A stretch of DNA of 64,000 nt, taken from contig CAVRED010000008.1 of NCBI GenBank assembly GCA_963719975.1, positions 186,001-250,000 on the forward strand. Reading direction: 5' to 3'. The translations under genes were made by a program, and so were the position numbers. This document shows, one piece after another, positions 37,310-49,231 of the stretch. The notes under the pieces were generated by a model. The model made no database searches and was not told where the DNA came from. It worked only from the letters and a program-made list of their open reading frames with translations. Source of the stretch: Poindextera sp963719975. Lineage in GTDB: Bacteria; Pseudomonadota; Alphaproteobacteria; Caulobacterales; Caulobacteraceae. Position 1 is the stretch's first letter. Each line of letters starts with the position of its first letter.

Positions 37310-37431
37310 GTCCGCCCACTTCGGTTCTCCTCTCTGCGGGGCTCCCCGTGAAGTGCCTGCGCTGGTCATTTGAGACGATGTAATGTCAAGGAGTACCGCT
37401 CATCGCGGTCGAGTGCGCGCGAGGCGATCTG

Positions 37432-38576
37432 GTGGCGAGTGAAACCCATCGCTGGGACGACAAGACGACCGTGCTTAGCCACGCTCGAAGCGCGAGAGCA
37501 TGGCTGCTTAAGTCCATGTTGCCTCTTTGGACTTCGGCGGGCTTCGATGCGACGACGGGGCAATTCGTCGAGGCCCTCGACGCCGACGGTCGACCTCTAG
37601 ATTTGCCCCGTCGCGCGCTGGTGCAGGCCCGGCAAATGGTCGTCTGTTGCGCGGGCGGGCGGCTGGGCTGGCGCGGGCCTTGGGCCGAGCTCGCCTCGGC
37701 GGCCGGAGACGCTCTCCTCGCACGCGGGCGCAACGACGAGGGCGACTGGATCTATAGTTTCGACGCGGCTGGCGCACCCGCCGATACGAGGAGCGACCTC
37801 TACACGCAGGCCTTCGTCATCCTGGGGTTCGCTGAGGCGGCGAAGGCGCTTGGCCGTGCGCGACTTCCTCGCGGCCGCCGTCGCCACTCGGGAGCGGCTG
37901 GAGCGGGCGTGGCGGGATCCGGCGGGCGGGTTCCGCGAGGGCGAGATCGCGCCGCACGCAGGCCGCCAGAATCCGCACATGCACCTCCTGGAGGCCTTCC
38001 TCGCCTTGCACACGGCGACGCGGGCGGCCGAGGACCTCGCGGCCGCAGCGGACGATCGCCGAGCTCTTCATGCGCAGACTGTTGACCGCGGGCGACCGCG
38101 TCCCCGAGGAGTTTGACGCGGCCTGGCGGCCGATCGAGTCCGCCGGCGCCGCGCCGGGTCACCAGTTCGAGTGGGCGTGGCTGCTTGAACGGTTGCGTCT
38201 GTCCGGCGGCGGCGACCGGTCCGCAACGGCTCATGCGCTCGTGCGCTTCGGCGAGCGACACGGGGTTGACGCGGATGGGTTCGCGGTCGACGCCATCGAC
38301 CTAGACGGCATGCCTCGTTCGGCGACGGCGCGGCTCTGGCCGCAAGCCGAGCGGCTGAAGGCCGCGCTCGCCGGCCTCGGGCCTGAGCCGCTCGGGCGGC
38401 TACTGAAGCGACCCGGGCGCTCGGCGCCTACCTTGGCTCCCCGGTGGCTGGAGCGTGGCGCGACCTGCGGCAGGCGGACGGCGGCTTCGAGACCGGGCCT
38501 GCGCCCGCCTCCAGCGGCTATCACATCGTCGGGCGCTGCCGAGGCGCTGTTGCAGGCCGGTGCCGCTCGTGACTGA
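37432..38576 (+). CDS. AGE-family epimerase/mannose-6-phosphate isomerase-like protein (frameshifted)
   Basis: A protein of about 380 residues of the N-acylglucosamine 2-epimerase fold (alpha6/alpha6 barrel). Motifs include LWTSAGFDATTGQFVEALDADGRP, ARQMVVCC, DLYTQAFVILGFAEAAKAL, RQNPHMHLLEAFLAL and PGHQFEWAWLLERL, plus C-terminal SSGYHIVGA. His in NPHMH and PGHQFEW are the expected catalytic pair. The frame changes near 37850, 38055 and 38410, all with the sign of inserted bases. Starts at GTG with GAGG 7 bases before. With manC upstream it could supply mannose phosphates for GDP-mannose; the phage module lies between them. Confidence 0.82.
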
Positions 38577-38602
38577 GCCCGCTCAGCGCGCCGCCCACCC
38601 GC

Positions 38603-39103
38603 TTATTTCGTATTCGTCCCGATGATGGTGGTCGACAGAACGCCGTTCCAGGGCGCCTGGCGGATCACCAGCTTCGGACCCTTGGGATCCTTGTCGGCGT
38701 TTTGGTCGTCGTAGCGGACCGCGACCGTGAGGGGACGGTCGGTGAGGATCTGGATCATGCAGCCCACGGTGAACGTCCGAGGCCCGCTCGACCACTTCGC
38801 CGTGTTCGTGACCGGGCTGCACTGCCAGCCCTCACCGCCAATGGTGATCCTTTGCGCGGCGCCGGCGCCTTTCGCCGTCGACGTGCCCGAGCCGAAAACC
38901 ACGTACTCGCCAGCAGACTTGGCCGGGATGGTGCACTGCGCCAGGCTTGGGTTGACGACCTTGCAGGCATCATCGCCGATCTGAGGATGGTCGTAGCCGG
39001 CCACGCCTGGCATTGGGATGTCGGCCGCCTTGTCGGCGGGCTGCGCCGCTACGCCGGTGGCGGCGATGAGAGCGGCGACAAGAGCGGCGAAAGCGGTTTT
39101 CAT
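38603..39103 (-). CDS. Small secreted four-cysteine protein (paralog A)
   Basis: A 166-residue exported protein starting MKTAFAALVAALIAATGVAAQ, a signal peptide cleaved after VAA. The mature part has four cysteines with spacing C-x9-C-x37-C-x19-C and motifs CTIPAKSAGEYVVFG, VGCMIQILTDRPLTVAVRY and DPKGPKLVIRQAPWNGV. It is a clear paralog of the protein at 50192-50728, which has C-x9-C-x37-C-x17-C. Two disulfides and a beta-sandwich are likely. No known family recognised. Its ATG overlaps the stop of the glycosyltransferase frame upstream (ATGA), suggesting a functional link. Confidence 0.8.
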   Translation of the reverse strand: MKTAFAALVAALIAATGVAAQPADKAADIPMPGVAGYDHPQIGDDACKVVNPSLAQCTIPAKSAGEYVVFGSGTSTAKGAGAAQRITIGGEGWQCSPVTNTAKWSSGPRTFTVGCMIQILTDRPLTVAVRYDDQNADKDPKGPKLVIRQAPWNGVLSTTIIGTNTK

Positions 39104-41815
39104 GGAGTAATCCTGTGATTGCGGAACGAGGCCGTGCGCTGTGGAGCCCATCCGCCCCACGCGGCCTGTGCTCTAGCAGACGCCAGCCGCTCTGTCCGCG
39201 AGGGCGCGCCACTCACCGCCTCATAGAACAAGAGCCTGTCTGGCTCTTGCGGTCGCAGCCGACCCCCTTGCGCCCCAAGCGTCCGTGCGCACTCCGTGCC
39301 TTCAGGCGGCGCTTGCGCGCTCAGGTCGTGACCTTTCCCCGGCGCCGCCGCGTTGATGCGGCGCGTAGAGGTGTGGTCGCCGGCATCCGCGGGCCGGAGC
39401 GGCGCGGGGCAGGCCATCTCAAGCGCGCCCAGAACGCAGGTCAGGAACGTGGAGTCGGTCTCGCGATAGAAGAAGACAAGGCCCGCGCTCGCAATCGCCC
39501 GCGTGCGCGGCCCCTACGGCCACTCCAGTGATCTCGTCCCGCCAATCGGTCGCAGCCGGACGCGTCCGCTGGAACGCGATGGCTCCGTAGCCCTCGGCCG
39601 CCAACTCCGCCGCAACTCGCTCCGCACCCTCCTCGCCCTGCGGGCGACGCTCTCGTCGAAGCAGACCGCAATAATCTCGGGCCGCGGCCGTTAAGCTTCA
39701 CCCGCTGCAACGTCGCCGGCGTGACGCCCGGTTCGTCGATCACCACGATATCGGCCGCGTCCTCGCCGGACGTGTCGATCTCCACTCCGGGCCGTGCGAG
39801 ACCGGCCGCCGCCTCAACTGCGCGATCGCCAATGCATCGGACGCGAGGCTCGGCGCCTCTCTCGCCAGCGCCTCGAGATACGGACCGGCGATCTGCTCGA
39901 GCAGGTGGGCGTCCGGCGCGAAGGCGAACTGGGGGGCGGGATCACTGAGCGCCAGGTCGGCCGTGTGCGCGATTGCCTCGGCGGAGGTTCGGCGCGGGCT
40001 CGCGCCGCATACGCGCCGTCCTCGCGTCGGCCGCAGCAATCGCATCGAGGCAGAAGGCCTGAAAACGCGCCGCGAAGTCGCCGGTGCTGAGGCAAGCTGG
40101 CCGGCGTGCGACGCTGGCGGCCCTCTCACGCTCGGCCGCCCGAAACTCCGGGTCGAGGGCCAGTCGCACTGCGCGCTGGATATAGCCTTGGGTATCCGGA
40201 CAGACTGCGGAGTCCAGCCCCTCGCCGCGCAGCAGACCGCTGCCTTGTGCGGTTCGCAGCCTGTCGCCGGCGCGCACGACGATCGGCAGACCCACCATGA
40301 GGGGATCGACCAGCGAGCAGGCTCCCGAATAGGGGAAGCTGTCCAGATAGACGTCGGTCAGCGCCATGACCGACAACAGGTCGGCCCGGGTCGGCACCTG
40401 GCTGATCAGCCGCACGCGATTGGCGCCGACCCCGAACCTGGCCAACACGCGGCTCAAACGCCCGCGGAACAGCTCCAGCGCATAGTCGCTGCCCCAGTTG
40501 GGATTGAACGGGACCAGGGCGAGGCTCGAGCGCGGGACGCGTGCGAGAATCTCGCCCCACGTTTCAAGGATTTCCGGCTGGATCTTGTAGTAGTTCGCAC
40601 CGGAGAAGAAGAGGACGTGATCGTCCGGAACGCCGAAGTCGGCGCGGGACACCGTCATGGTCGGCAGGTCCCGGTCGTGCGCGAAGGCGAAATGCCCGAC
40701 GGCGCCAGGCAGGTACGCGAGCCGCTCGACATAATCGGTCTGGGCGTCGGGTCTGGGGTCGTTGGCTTCGCTTGATAGGAAGATGTCGGAGCTCGAGAAG
40801 CCCGGCGTCGCCGGACAGGCGCCGCTCACGACTTGGAGTGTGGCGACGCGATGGGCGGCGATGCCGCTCTCGCGAGAGAGCCCCCAGCCGACGTTGTTCG
40901 TGATGAAGCAAAGATCGAGCCGGTCCGCCCGCATGCCGCGCCACTGCAGCGCGCACTCCGCGTGGGCAAGTGGACGAACTCATCCACCCAAGGCGCGAAC
41001 GCATCGATCATCGCGTTCGGGGCGGTATCCAGAAAGTAGATCGTCACGTCGGCGGCCGATCGGTCCCGCCCTTCCAGGTGGGCGAGCAGGTGGTAGGTCT
41101 CGGTGCCCGGCGACAGCACCCGGTGCAGGATCCCGATCCTTGGCTTCGAGCCTGGCGTGAGCGGGCGGCCCATGCCGAGACTGAGGCCCTGCCGCATCAG
41201 GGCCCACTCGGTGATCCTGGCCTTGTGCCGGAAGTACGGCCTTAGGGACTGCGCGTTGAAGTACATCAGCGAGCTGTTGGTCTCCGCCGCTTGGTCAGCG
41301 AGTTCGCCGCTCTCGGCGAGACGCTCCTCAAAGATCGCCGCGTGCACCATCGCCATCGCGGCGGCGCCGTGCGCGGCGTAGCGGTCGGCTTCTCCCGAAT
41401 GCAGGAACATCGGCGCGAGAGCTAGGACGTAGCGGGTGTAGATAACCCTCAGCCACGCGGGCACCGCCGAGAGGCGCGGCGCGATCGGGAAGTGGTGCGC
41501 CGGCGCAAGCGCCATCGTCGCGAGGAGCACGTTCGGCGCGGGAGTCTCGTTCAGCCGCCATCGCTCGAGGATCGCCTGCGCCAGATCGATATCCTCCGGC
41601 GTCGGGTCCCATGGGAAGGCTGCGATCGCGAGCAATGCGACCTCGTGCAGCCGTCCGGAAAGCACGTCGTCGGGCTCGTTCGATAAGAGAAACTTGCGCG
41701 CCAGGGCACGCCGATGGCCCTCGAGGAGCCTGATCGCGGCCAGCGCTTCGTCCCCACCGCCGCTTGCGGTCTGAAGAACCTCTCGGATCGTCGGCAAAGG
41801 ACCTTCTCGCAACAC
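39100..41815 (-). CDS. GT41-like (SPINDLY/HMW1C superfamily) glycosyltransferase (frameshifted)
   Basis: A long protein of about 900 residues. The N-terminal 230 residues are helical and lack TPR motifs. From about 240 comes a GT-B fold: PRIGILHRVLSPGTETYHLLAHLEG, LDLCFITNNVGWGLSRESGI, LFFSGANYYKIQPEILETWGEIL, and the nucleotide-binding LTDVYLDSFPYSGACSLVDPLMVGLPIVVR. These are GT41 (O-GlcNAc transferase-like) signatures. A further C-terminal region of about 250 residues (DAHLLEQIAGPYLEALA to LVFFYRETDSTFLTCVLGALE) is unrecognised. Five insertion-type breaks and one lost G (near 39815) interrupt it. The start (TTG at 41815 or a TTG six codons later) is uncertain. It follows the autotransporter on the same strand and may glycosylate it. 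Confidence 0.75.
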
Positions 41816-41958
41816 GCTTGGCGGATCGGCCGCACGCGCGACAACATCCGAGGACTGCCATCGCCGTCAAGACCCCGCGGGATCGGCCAACGTCCGCTCT
41901 TTGGCCAGGAGCGAGCGTTCGGCTTGACCCAAACCAGACATGCCGGCCGCATAGAAGA

Positions 41959-41985
41959 AGGGCCGGTCCTTTTGGGACCGGCCCT
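41959..41985 (-). terminator. Rho-independent terminator after the autotransporter
   Basis: AGGGCCGGTCC (41959-41969) and GGACCGGCCCT (41975-41985) form a perfect 11-bp stem around TTTTG. On the minus strand TCTTCTATG follows. It is 27 bp past the autotransporter stop and before the GT41-like gene, so most transcription should end here. Its stem and flank resemble the terminator at 28605-28630. Confidence 0.8.
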
Positions 41986-42011
41986 CTGAGAAGGTCTCCT
42001 GACTTAAGCGG

Positions 42012-45000
42012 TCAGAAGTTGATGGAGATGGTGGAGCGCCTGTTAAGAGGCTCCTTCACGCCATCGGGAGTTGGGACGGCGAGGTCGGTCTTGCCCTTCC
42101 AGTCGACCTGCAAGGTTGACTGGTTGACCCCGTCGGCGACCAGGGCGTCGGCCGTGGCTTTCGCCCGACGTTCGCTGAGCCGCATGTTGTAGGCGAACCC
42201 ACCGCTTGTGTCGGTGTGGCCGACGACGATCACGCGGGTGGCGTTGCCGCCCTTGGCGTAATCGGACGCCTGCTGCACCACGCCCATAGCCTCCGGGGTC
42301 AGGATCGACTGGTCGAAGGGGAAGTAGACCACGAAGTCCTTGGCCTCAGGCGGAGGCGGCGGGGGTGGAGGCGGCGGCGGCGGAGGCGGCGGCGGCGGCG
42401 GGGGCGGCGGCGGCGGCGGCGGCGGCGGAGGCGGCGGAGCGCCCCACCGATACGTCAGCCGAGCCGAAGCCGTCTCGTCGTTATAGCTGCCGTTCACCGT
42501 CGCGTCGTAGGCCACGCGGTACTGCCAGTTCTGGCCGTCCCCGCCCATCAGGGCGAGCCCGAGCACTGCGGAGTCAGCGCTTTGCTTGGCGCTGATCACG
42601 CTGAACTGTGACCCCGGAGGCGCATCGGCGTACTCGGCGTGGGACGTCGCCCGATCCGGCCCGAAGTTGTGATCCCAGGCCACTGTGGCCTGCGGATGCA
42701 CCACGCCCCAGGCGCCCCCGCCCACCGCGAACGTGCCGGTAAGGCGCGCGCCGAGGTCGGTCGACCAGGCATCGACGTTCCCGCCGAGGATGGTCAGGTC
42801 GGCCCCCGGCACACCCGTCTCGGTGTTGTTGTGCAGGTGCGCGTTGACATAGCCGAGGCCCGCGAACGGCGTGACCGTCCACATGGAGCCGAGATCGAAC
42901 GGACGGCCAAACTCGCCGTACAGCGACCAGACGTCCGAGCCGACGCTGGCGAACGCGGTCCCGGCGGGATCTGGGTTGATCGCCGTCGTGAACCCGCCGA
43001 GGAAGGCCGGGATGTTCAGGTTGCGGTGGCCGTTGCCGGTGTAGCTGGCGTAGCTGCCGATGCCGCGGACGTACCAGTTCTGCGGCAGCTCGTAGGAGGT
43101 GTAGATGCCCCCCTGCCAGCCCGTCGTGTTGATCACGGCGTTGCCGTTCGGACCCTCATGACCTGGGGTGTTCGGCATGTTCAGGTCGCGCTGGACATAC
43201 CCGACCGCGCCGCCGATCAGCCAGTTCTGGTTGATCGAGTAGTCGCCACCGAAGTCGAGAGACCAGCCGGTGGTGTCGTACTTGGGCGCCTCGATGTCCC
43301 CGTTGTGGTCACCCCACGTGCCGGAGATGCGGCCCCACACCGCGCCCGTGTGCGGATCGCGGCAGTTCTGGGGCGAGCCCGGCGAGTGGAACTGATAGTC
43401 GTCGGTGCAGTCGATTTCCTCGTTGATGATCCGATTGAAGTCCCGAGCCGAGCCCTCCAGGTCTTGCAGGTAGTTGGCGTACGGCTCGCCGGCCAGCTGG
43501 TCCAGAGCGCCCGGGTAGGTCGCGGCGGTCTGGGTGAACAGGTGAGCACCAGGTTCGCGAACGGCCCGGTCAGGCTTTGCGAGTAGACGTGCTCGATGCC
43601 GGAGCCCGCCGAGCGCTGGTTGATCGTCAGGCCAGGCACCCCGTTGAACGGAACCCGATTGACGGTCAGCACAGCCGTCGACGGCGTGTAGCTCACCACC
43701 GCGTCCAACAGAACGGACGGTTGGGTGACATTCGCCGAGTCCGTGAACGCCCCGGTGATCACGCCGCCGGTGCTGCCCGGGTCGGCAATGTTCTGGGTCG
43801 TGTTGACGATCGTGTAGACGTACTGGTTGGCGAACAACTGCAGATCGGGCCGCAGGACCAGGGTTCCGGCGAGCGTCGCCTTGTTGGCGAAGATCTCCGG
43901 GTTGGAGAGGAAGACTGCGCCCGGCGCCAACGCTGGCAGCTCCATAGTGAGCGTGCTGCCCGCATTGTCGTTGAACGCGTTGACGAACCCGCCCGCAGCA
44001 TACTCCGGACCGCCAGGAGTGAGCACGCGGTCCTCCAGATAGAGGTCGCCGCCCGAGTTGATGTTCAGCGTACCGACGTAGCTCGGGACACCCTTGGTGA
44101 TATCAAGGCTGGTCGCGTCATTGTTGATGACGCCGGCGTAGTCCGTTTCGCCGCCGTTGACGTTGATCGTGTCCTGGGCGCGCATGTCGATGTCGCCCTC
44201 AACGAACGCCGGCGTGGCGCCGCCGTTCAGATTGATGGTGACAGGATCCTGCAGGCCCGTGCCGCTCGGCGCGTTGATGGTCGAGATCGCCACGCCCGGC
44301 AACACTGTCGCGCCGCTATCGGTCGAAATCTCGCCTTTGATGACCCCGTCATTGTTGTTGATGGTGACCGAGCTGGTCGCCGTCGGGGCAATGATGGTCG
44401 TCTTCAGGCTCGGAGGACGCGGTATCCAGGAAGATCGCGTTGGCCGCGACGTGGCTGACATTGCCCGGAACCTGGGCATAGGCGCTGAGCACGCCGGAGT
44501 TGTTGATCACCAGGTTGTTGGTGTCGGCCTGCGCGTAGATGCCGGTCGGCCGCCGCCACTCCGGTGAAGCCCACCGCCACGCCGAGACCTGGAGGGTCCC
44601 GGAGTTGCTGATCGTGCCGGTCAAGCTGCCCGGATCGATCTCGATCCCGGTGGCGAACGCCGAGGCGGCCACCCCCGCCGCGAAGGCGGAGACAACGAAG
44701 CTGCCGATGTTCGTCGCGTTGATGGTCAACGCGTCGCCCATGCCAGCGTTGATGTCCCAACCCACCGCGTCGGCTTTCGCGAGCGCAGATGTCGTGCCGC
44801 CTGCTGTCGCGCTGGACGAGACGATGAATTTGCCGGCGTTCACCAGCGTCGCCGCCGCCCCGGCGTGGCTGCCGGCGCCCGAGAAGGACTGATCGACGCC
44901 CGTGGCCGCGGCGATCCGCGAATGCGGCGCCCGGCCCGAACAGCAGGGTCGGGCCTGTGCTCTTCGCGTTGGCGGTGGCCGTGACCTGGAACAGGCCGGT

Positions 45001-48000
45001 GTTGGAGAAGGTGGCCGACGGCACGCCCGTGGTGGCTGCACTCCGCGTAGCGGTTTGGAAGACGCCCGCGGCGTCGGCGAGAGCCCCTGGGAAGCCCACG
45101 TTCGACGCCGTTGAAGTGGCGAGGGCGGAGACCATGAAGGTGCCGGAGTTGCTCACGACGGCGGCGGGAGATCCGCCGCCCGCGACGGACTGGCCCACCC
45201 CGAGCGCGCCGGCGACGGCCGAAGCAAAGCTGGAGCCGGCCGCGTTGGCCTTGCGCCGCAACCATGAACGTGCCGCTGGTGGAGTTGCTGAAGTTCGCCA
45301 GCGCCGCGCCGGCCGGAAGAGCCGGGCTCGCGAAGGCGTCCTGGTTGACCCCCTCAACCTCCGCCTCGGCCAGCCCGGTCCCGAGCAGCGAGGTGGCGGT
45401 CGCGGTCGCGGCGAATAGCATCGTGCCGCGTGTTGATCACCGACGCCGTGGCGGATTGTGCGGCAACGACGAACTGGTCGATGCCGCCCCCGATGAGGCC
45501 GGGGAGGCCGACGATGGCGGCAGCTTCGACCGAGTTGCCGGCCAGAGGCGTTGGCCGACGAGGTGACCGTCAGCGTGCCGGTGTTCAGGACTGACGCCAG
45601 CCCGGTCCCGGTCGTGCCGCTCGCCGCGTCGACCTGGAGGATGCCGCTGATGATCAACCCTTCGGCGAGGGCCTGGTCGGACGCCTTCACGTTCGCGTTG
45701 GCGAAGATGTTGATCGTGCCGCTGTTGGTCAGGATCGTCGAGACGGTGACCGAGGGATCGGCGATCTGCCCGATCCCGAAGCCGGCGAAGCCCAGCCCGA
45801 GGCCCGTGTCGCCCACAAAGGGCACGGCGGCGGCGTTAAGACCGTCAGTGGTTGGACGCGAAATCGCAGCCGATAACCTGCGCGCTGACGACGCCGACGC
45901 TGACGCAGCCGAGGCCGCCGGTGAGCTGATTGAGGGCGCCGGTGAAGATGGTCGGCGAGCAGTTGGCGACCGCGGCGATGCCGGTGACGTTGTCGACCGG
46001 GTCGGCGAACACGGTCGAGCCGATGGTGATCTGGCCGAGGTTGGTCAGGACATCCGTCGACGAACCGTTGGTCGCGCCATCGCCGATCGCCATCCTGGGA
46101 GATGCCAAAGCCGATGATGCCTTCAGCGAACGCCACCTGCGGCGCCAGCGCCGATGCGGACGCGAGCACGTTGATGGTGCCGGCGTTGGTCAGCACGTTG
46201 GTGTTGACAGTGGCGTCGATGGCGAACTGGCCGACGCCGACCAGGACCCCGCCAATGGCCACCGCGGTGCCGCTCGTAAAGCCGTTGTCTACCGTGTGCG
46301 CGTTGGCGAGCGCCTCCACGGTCAGCGTGGAGCTGACGTTGTTCGTGAGCGTGTTGAGCGCCGTCCCGAAAGCCGTTCACGACGGCCACCTGGCCGACGC
46401 CGACGATCACGATCGACTCCGCGACCGCGAACTCCACGTCGCCCGTCGCGCTGGAGCTGGCGCCGATGAACAGCGTGCCGGAGTTCGTCAGCGTGTTGAT
46501 CGAGGCGCTGGCGCCGGTGCCAGCGTCGATCGCGATCTGGATGACGCCGCCCCCGACGAGAGCGCCTGCGTCAGCGAAGGTGCCCGACGACGTCACCGCG
46601 GCGACGGCGTTGGCCGATGACGGTCAGCGTGCCGTTGTTGGTGACCGTATTGAGCGCCAGGTTCTGCGTCGACTTCGCCGTAGAGCCGGACGCGGACGCG
46701 AACTGAACGACGCCGGCGACCAACAGGGCGGTCGCAAACGCGTCCGTTTTGCCCTTCGCGTTGGCCGACGACAGCACGCTCAGCGTGCCGGCGTTGGTGA
46801 GGGTGGCCGAGGCGACCACGAACGGGTCGACCACCTGCTCGACGCCGAGCACGACGCGCGCGCCGGCGGCCGCGTCGCCGGCGTCAGTCGCGCCGGTCGC
46901 GACGGCGTTCGCCATGGCGGCGATGGTCAGGGTCGAGCTCTGGGCGTTGGTCAAGACCGCCGAGCCGACGGAACGCCGGTCACGTCTTGCTGGATCCCGG
47001 CGTCGGTGATGCTGAATCCGAGGACCGCGGTCGCGTCCGCGTTATCCGGCGCGGTCGCGCTGGAGCTGACGCCGATGAACAGCGTGCCCGAGTTGGTCAG
47101 CGTGTTGCTGCGCGAGGATGGCGAACTCGGCGGTCTGGACGATGCCGTTCCGCATGCCGGCCCAGGCGTGGGCCGTGCCTTCGTGGTCGGCTCGCGACGT
47201 GGTCGTCGTCACGTAGTTGGCCGTCGCGACCGCCTTCGAGACGATGCTCAGGGTGCCGGCGTTGGTCAGCGTGTTGGCCGCCGACGAGTTCGTGGAGAGG
47301 AGGAGTCGGGAGCGCTTCCTGGGGGATGCCGGTGCCGAGGAAGGCGCCGGCGTGAGCGCTGCTCTGGCCGGACGCGAGTGGCCGACGACAGGACGTTCAG
47401 GTTGCCCGTGTTGGTCAGGGCGTTCGAGCTCGGTGTTCCCGAAGAACGCTTCCTGCTCGATGCCGAGTGCCGAGGCGGGCGTGCGCATGGGCAAAGCCAT
47501 TGTCGGAGTCGTGCGCGACGCGGTTCCGGCCGTGGCGGTGGCGATCGAGGCGATCGTCAGGTTGCCGTTGTTGGTCAGGACGTTGCCCGCCGACGAGGCG
47601 GCGCCGCCGGTGGCGAAGGCGTGCTGCGATGATGCCGTCGTCGATATCGGCGTGGGCGCGCGCCGCCGACGACCCGATGGCCGTCGCGACCGACAGGATG
47701 TTCAGCGTGCCGGAGTTGGTCAGCTCACCGCCGCGGCGGTGGCGTTGTCGGCCGATTGCGAGATGCCCGTGCCGATCTTGGCGTGCGCGTTGGCGTCGGC
47801 CGAGTGCGCTATGGTCGAGCCGACGGCGGCGAACGCGATCGAACTCGATGTTGATCGCGCCCGTGTTGGTCAGGCCGACCGTGGCGCGTCGAGCCGGCGC
47901 CGGTGCCCGTGGCGGTCTGGAAGATGCCCGGCCCCGATGTCGGCGGTGGCGTGCGCCTCCGTTCCGCCGGTCGCGCTGGCGTTCGACAGGATGGTCAGCG

Positions 48001-48804
48001 CGCCGCTGTTGGAAATGGTGCTGAGGGCGGTGGTGGCGTTCTGGGCGGAATCAGAAATGCCGACGCCGATCTTGGCAACGGCGTTCACCGAGGAGTGGCC
48101 GTTCGCGACTGCGTTGGCCGTGATGTTCAGCGTGGCGGCGTTGGTCAGCGAAGCGGTGGCGGCCGAGCCGGCCTTGCCCGTCGCCGATGCGGTCTGTTGG
48201 ATCGCCGCGTGGAATGTGCCCGTCGCGAGGTTGGCGTCGGCGGTCGCATCGCCGCCGCTGTTGGCCGTGGCGCTGGCCTGCAGCGTCATGGTGCCGGCCG
48301 AGTTGGTCAGGATCGCTTGCGCGTTGAAGGCCGTGCGCACGGTCTGCTGGATCGCGTCGCCGGTGATCGTGGCGTTGGCGTTCGCGTTAGACGTTGCCGC
48401 CGCATTGGCGACGGCTTCGACCGTGAACGCCCCGCTGTTGGTGAGGGTCGCCGTGGCCGTCCCGGCCGGATTGCTGGCGGTCTGAATGACGCCGAAGTCG
48501 AACTTCGCCTTCGCGGTGCCTGTCGCCGTCGCCCCGTTCGTCTGATTCGCGGTGGCGTTGATCGTGAAGGCGCCGGTGTTGGTCAGCGACGAGACGCCGC
48601 CAGTGGGGGTCACCTTCAGGCCAGTCGCGAACGTCGTGCTCGCTGTCTTCGCGGCGCTCGACGTCTTGTGGATCGACGCCGGATTCGTGACTGCGGTGAT
48701 GCGAGCGTCACCAATGGCGCCGCGTGGACGGCCGAGGCCATCGACACGCTGAGAGCGATCGCAGATGCGCCAGCCAGGAGCACTCGGTTTTTGCGCGACA
48801 TCAT
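42012..48804 (-). CDS. Giant repeat autotransporter with C-terminal OmpA domain (frameshifted)
   Basis: About 2,250 residues. The signal peptide is MMSRKNRVLLAGASAIALSV (start 48804, GGGGGAAC upstream). The passenger (48700 to about 44000) is made of repeats of roughly 45-55 residues built on LTNSGT(L/F)TV plus long runs of Ala, Thr, Asn and Ser, likely a beta-helix. It has at least six N-x-S/T sequons in its first 250 residues. A typical autotransporter barrel follows (about 43340-42450: WGRISGTWGDHNGDIEAPKYDT ... RLTYRWGA). After it come about 30 consecutive prolines and an OmpA-like peptidoglycan-binding domain (VIVVGHTDTSGGFAYNMRLSERRA, with the Asp and Arg needed for wall binding). Many frameshifts lie in the repeats. 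Confidence 0.85.
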
Positions 48805-49231
48805 GTCGTAGTTCCCCCAATCGGTCCGGCACCACATGCGGACCACCTCGCCTCCCCGATACTGAAGGTAAGCGGCCGAAACAAGGGCTTCGCGACGGGC
48901 GTGCTCAGGAAAATAGAACACCGTCACTTAACTTATGATTGTTTTCCGGGGCACTTCCCCGGCAAAGTCTGACTCGCCTAGCGCGCGAAACCCAGGCAGC
49001 GCCTAGAGTCTGCGTCACGCGGCGCGCCGGTTCCCCGCCAGCTCCTGCCGACCGTTGCACAAAGATCACTGCGTAGCGTTGTCTTCCGAGGGGGCGACGC
49101 TGCGCGCCTGTCGCGCATCGGACCCCTTGTTCCCGCCGCGCCCGTCTGAGCTATATGGCGCTGTTCTGTCGACGCGGCCGCCGCCGCAAGGCTGTATCTC
49201 TATATGGACCTTGGCCTGTTGGGAGAGCAGC
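48805..49231. other. Divergent intergenic region, 427 bp
   Basis: No coding gene is supported here. It separates the divergent autotransporter and glycosyltransferase genes and must carry both promoters. An AT-rich stretch (48905-48955, containing TTAACTTATGATTG) is the best candidate for the autotransporter promoter. A GGGAGAG site at about 49220 serves the glycosyltransferase. Confidence 0.5.

Noticed and set aside
33283..37431. Direct repeats or a tRNA flanking the phage-like module
   Set aside because: Only short, imperfect similarity was seen (for example TACCCCC-TCGAGGC near 33293 and 34551, the latter inside the repressor gene), not a convincing attachment site.
46466..47632. Plus-strand open frames across the autotransporter passenger
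   Set aside because: Antisense of the repeat region; the minus strand shows the LTNSGT repeats and the signal peptide, barrel and OmpA parts.
44000..48700. Regular repeats that might suggest a CRISPR array
   Set aside because: Repeats are coding, imperfect and about 135-165 bp long, without constant short repeats and unique spacers.
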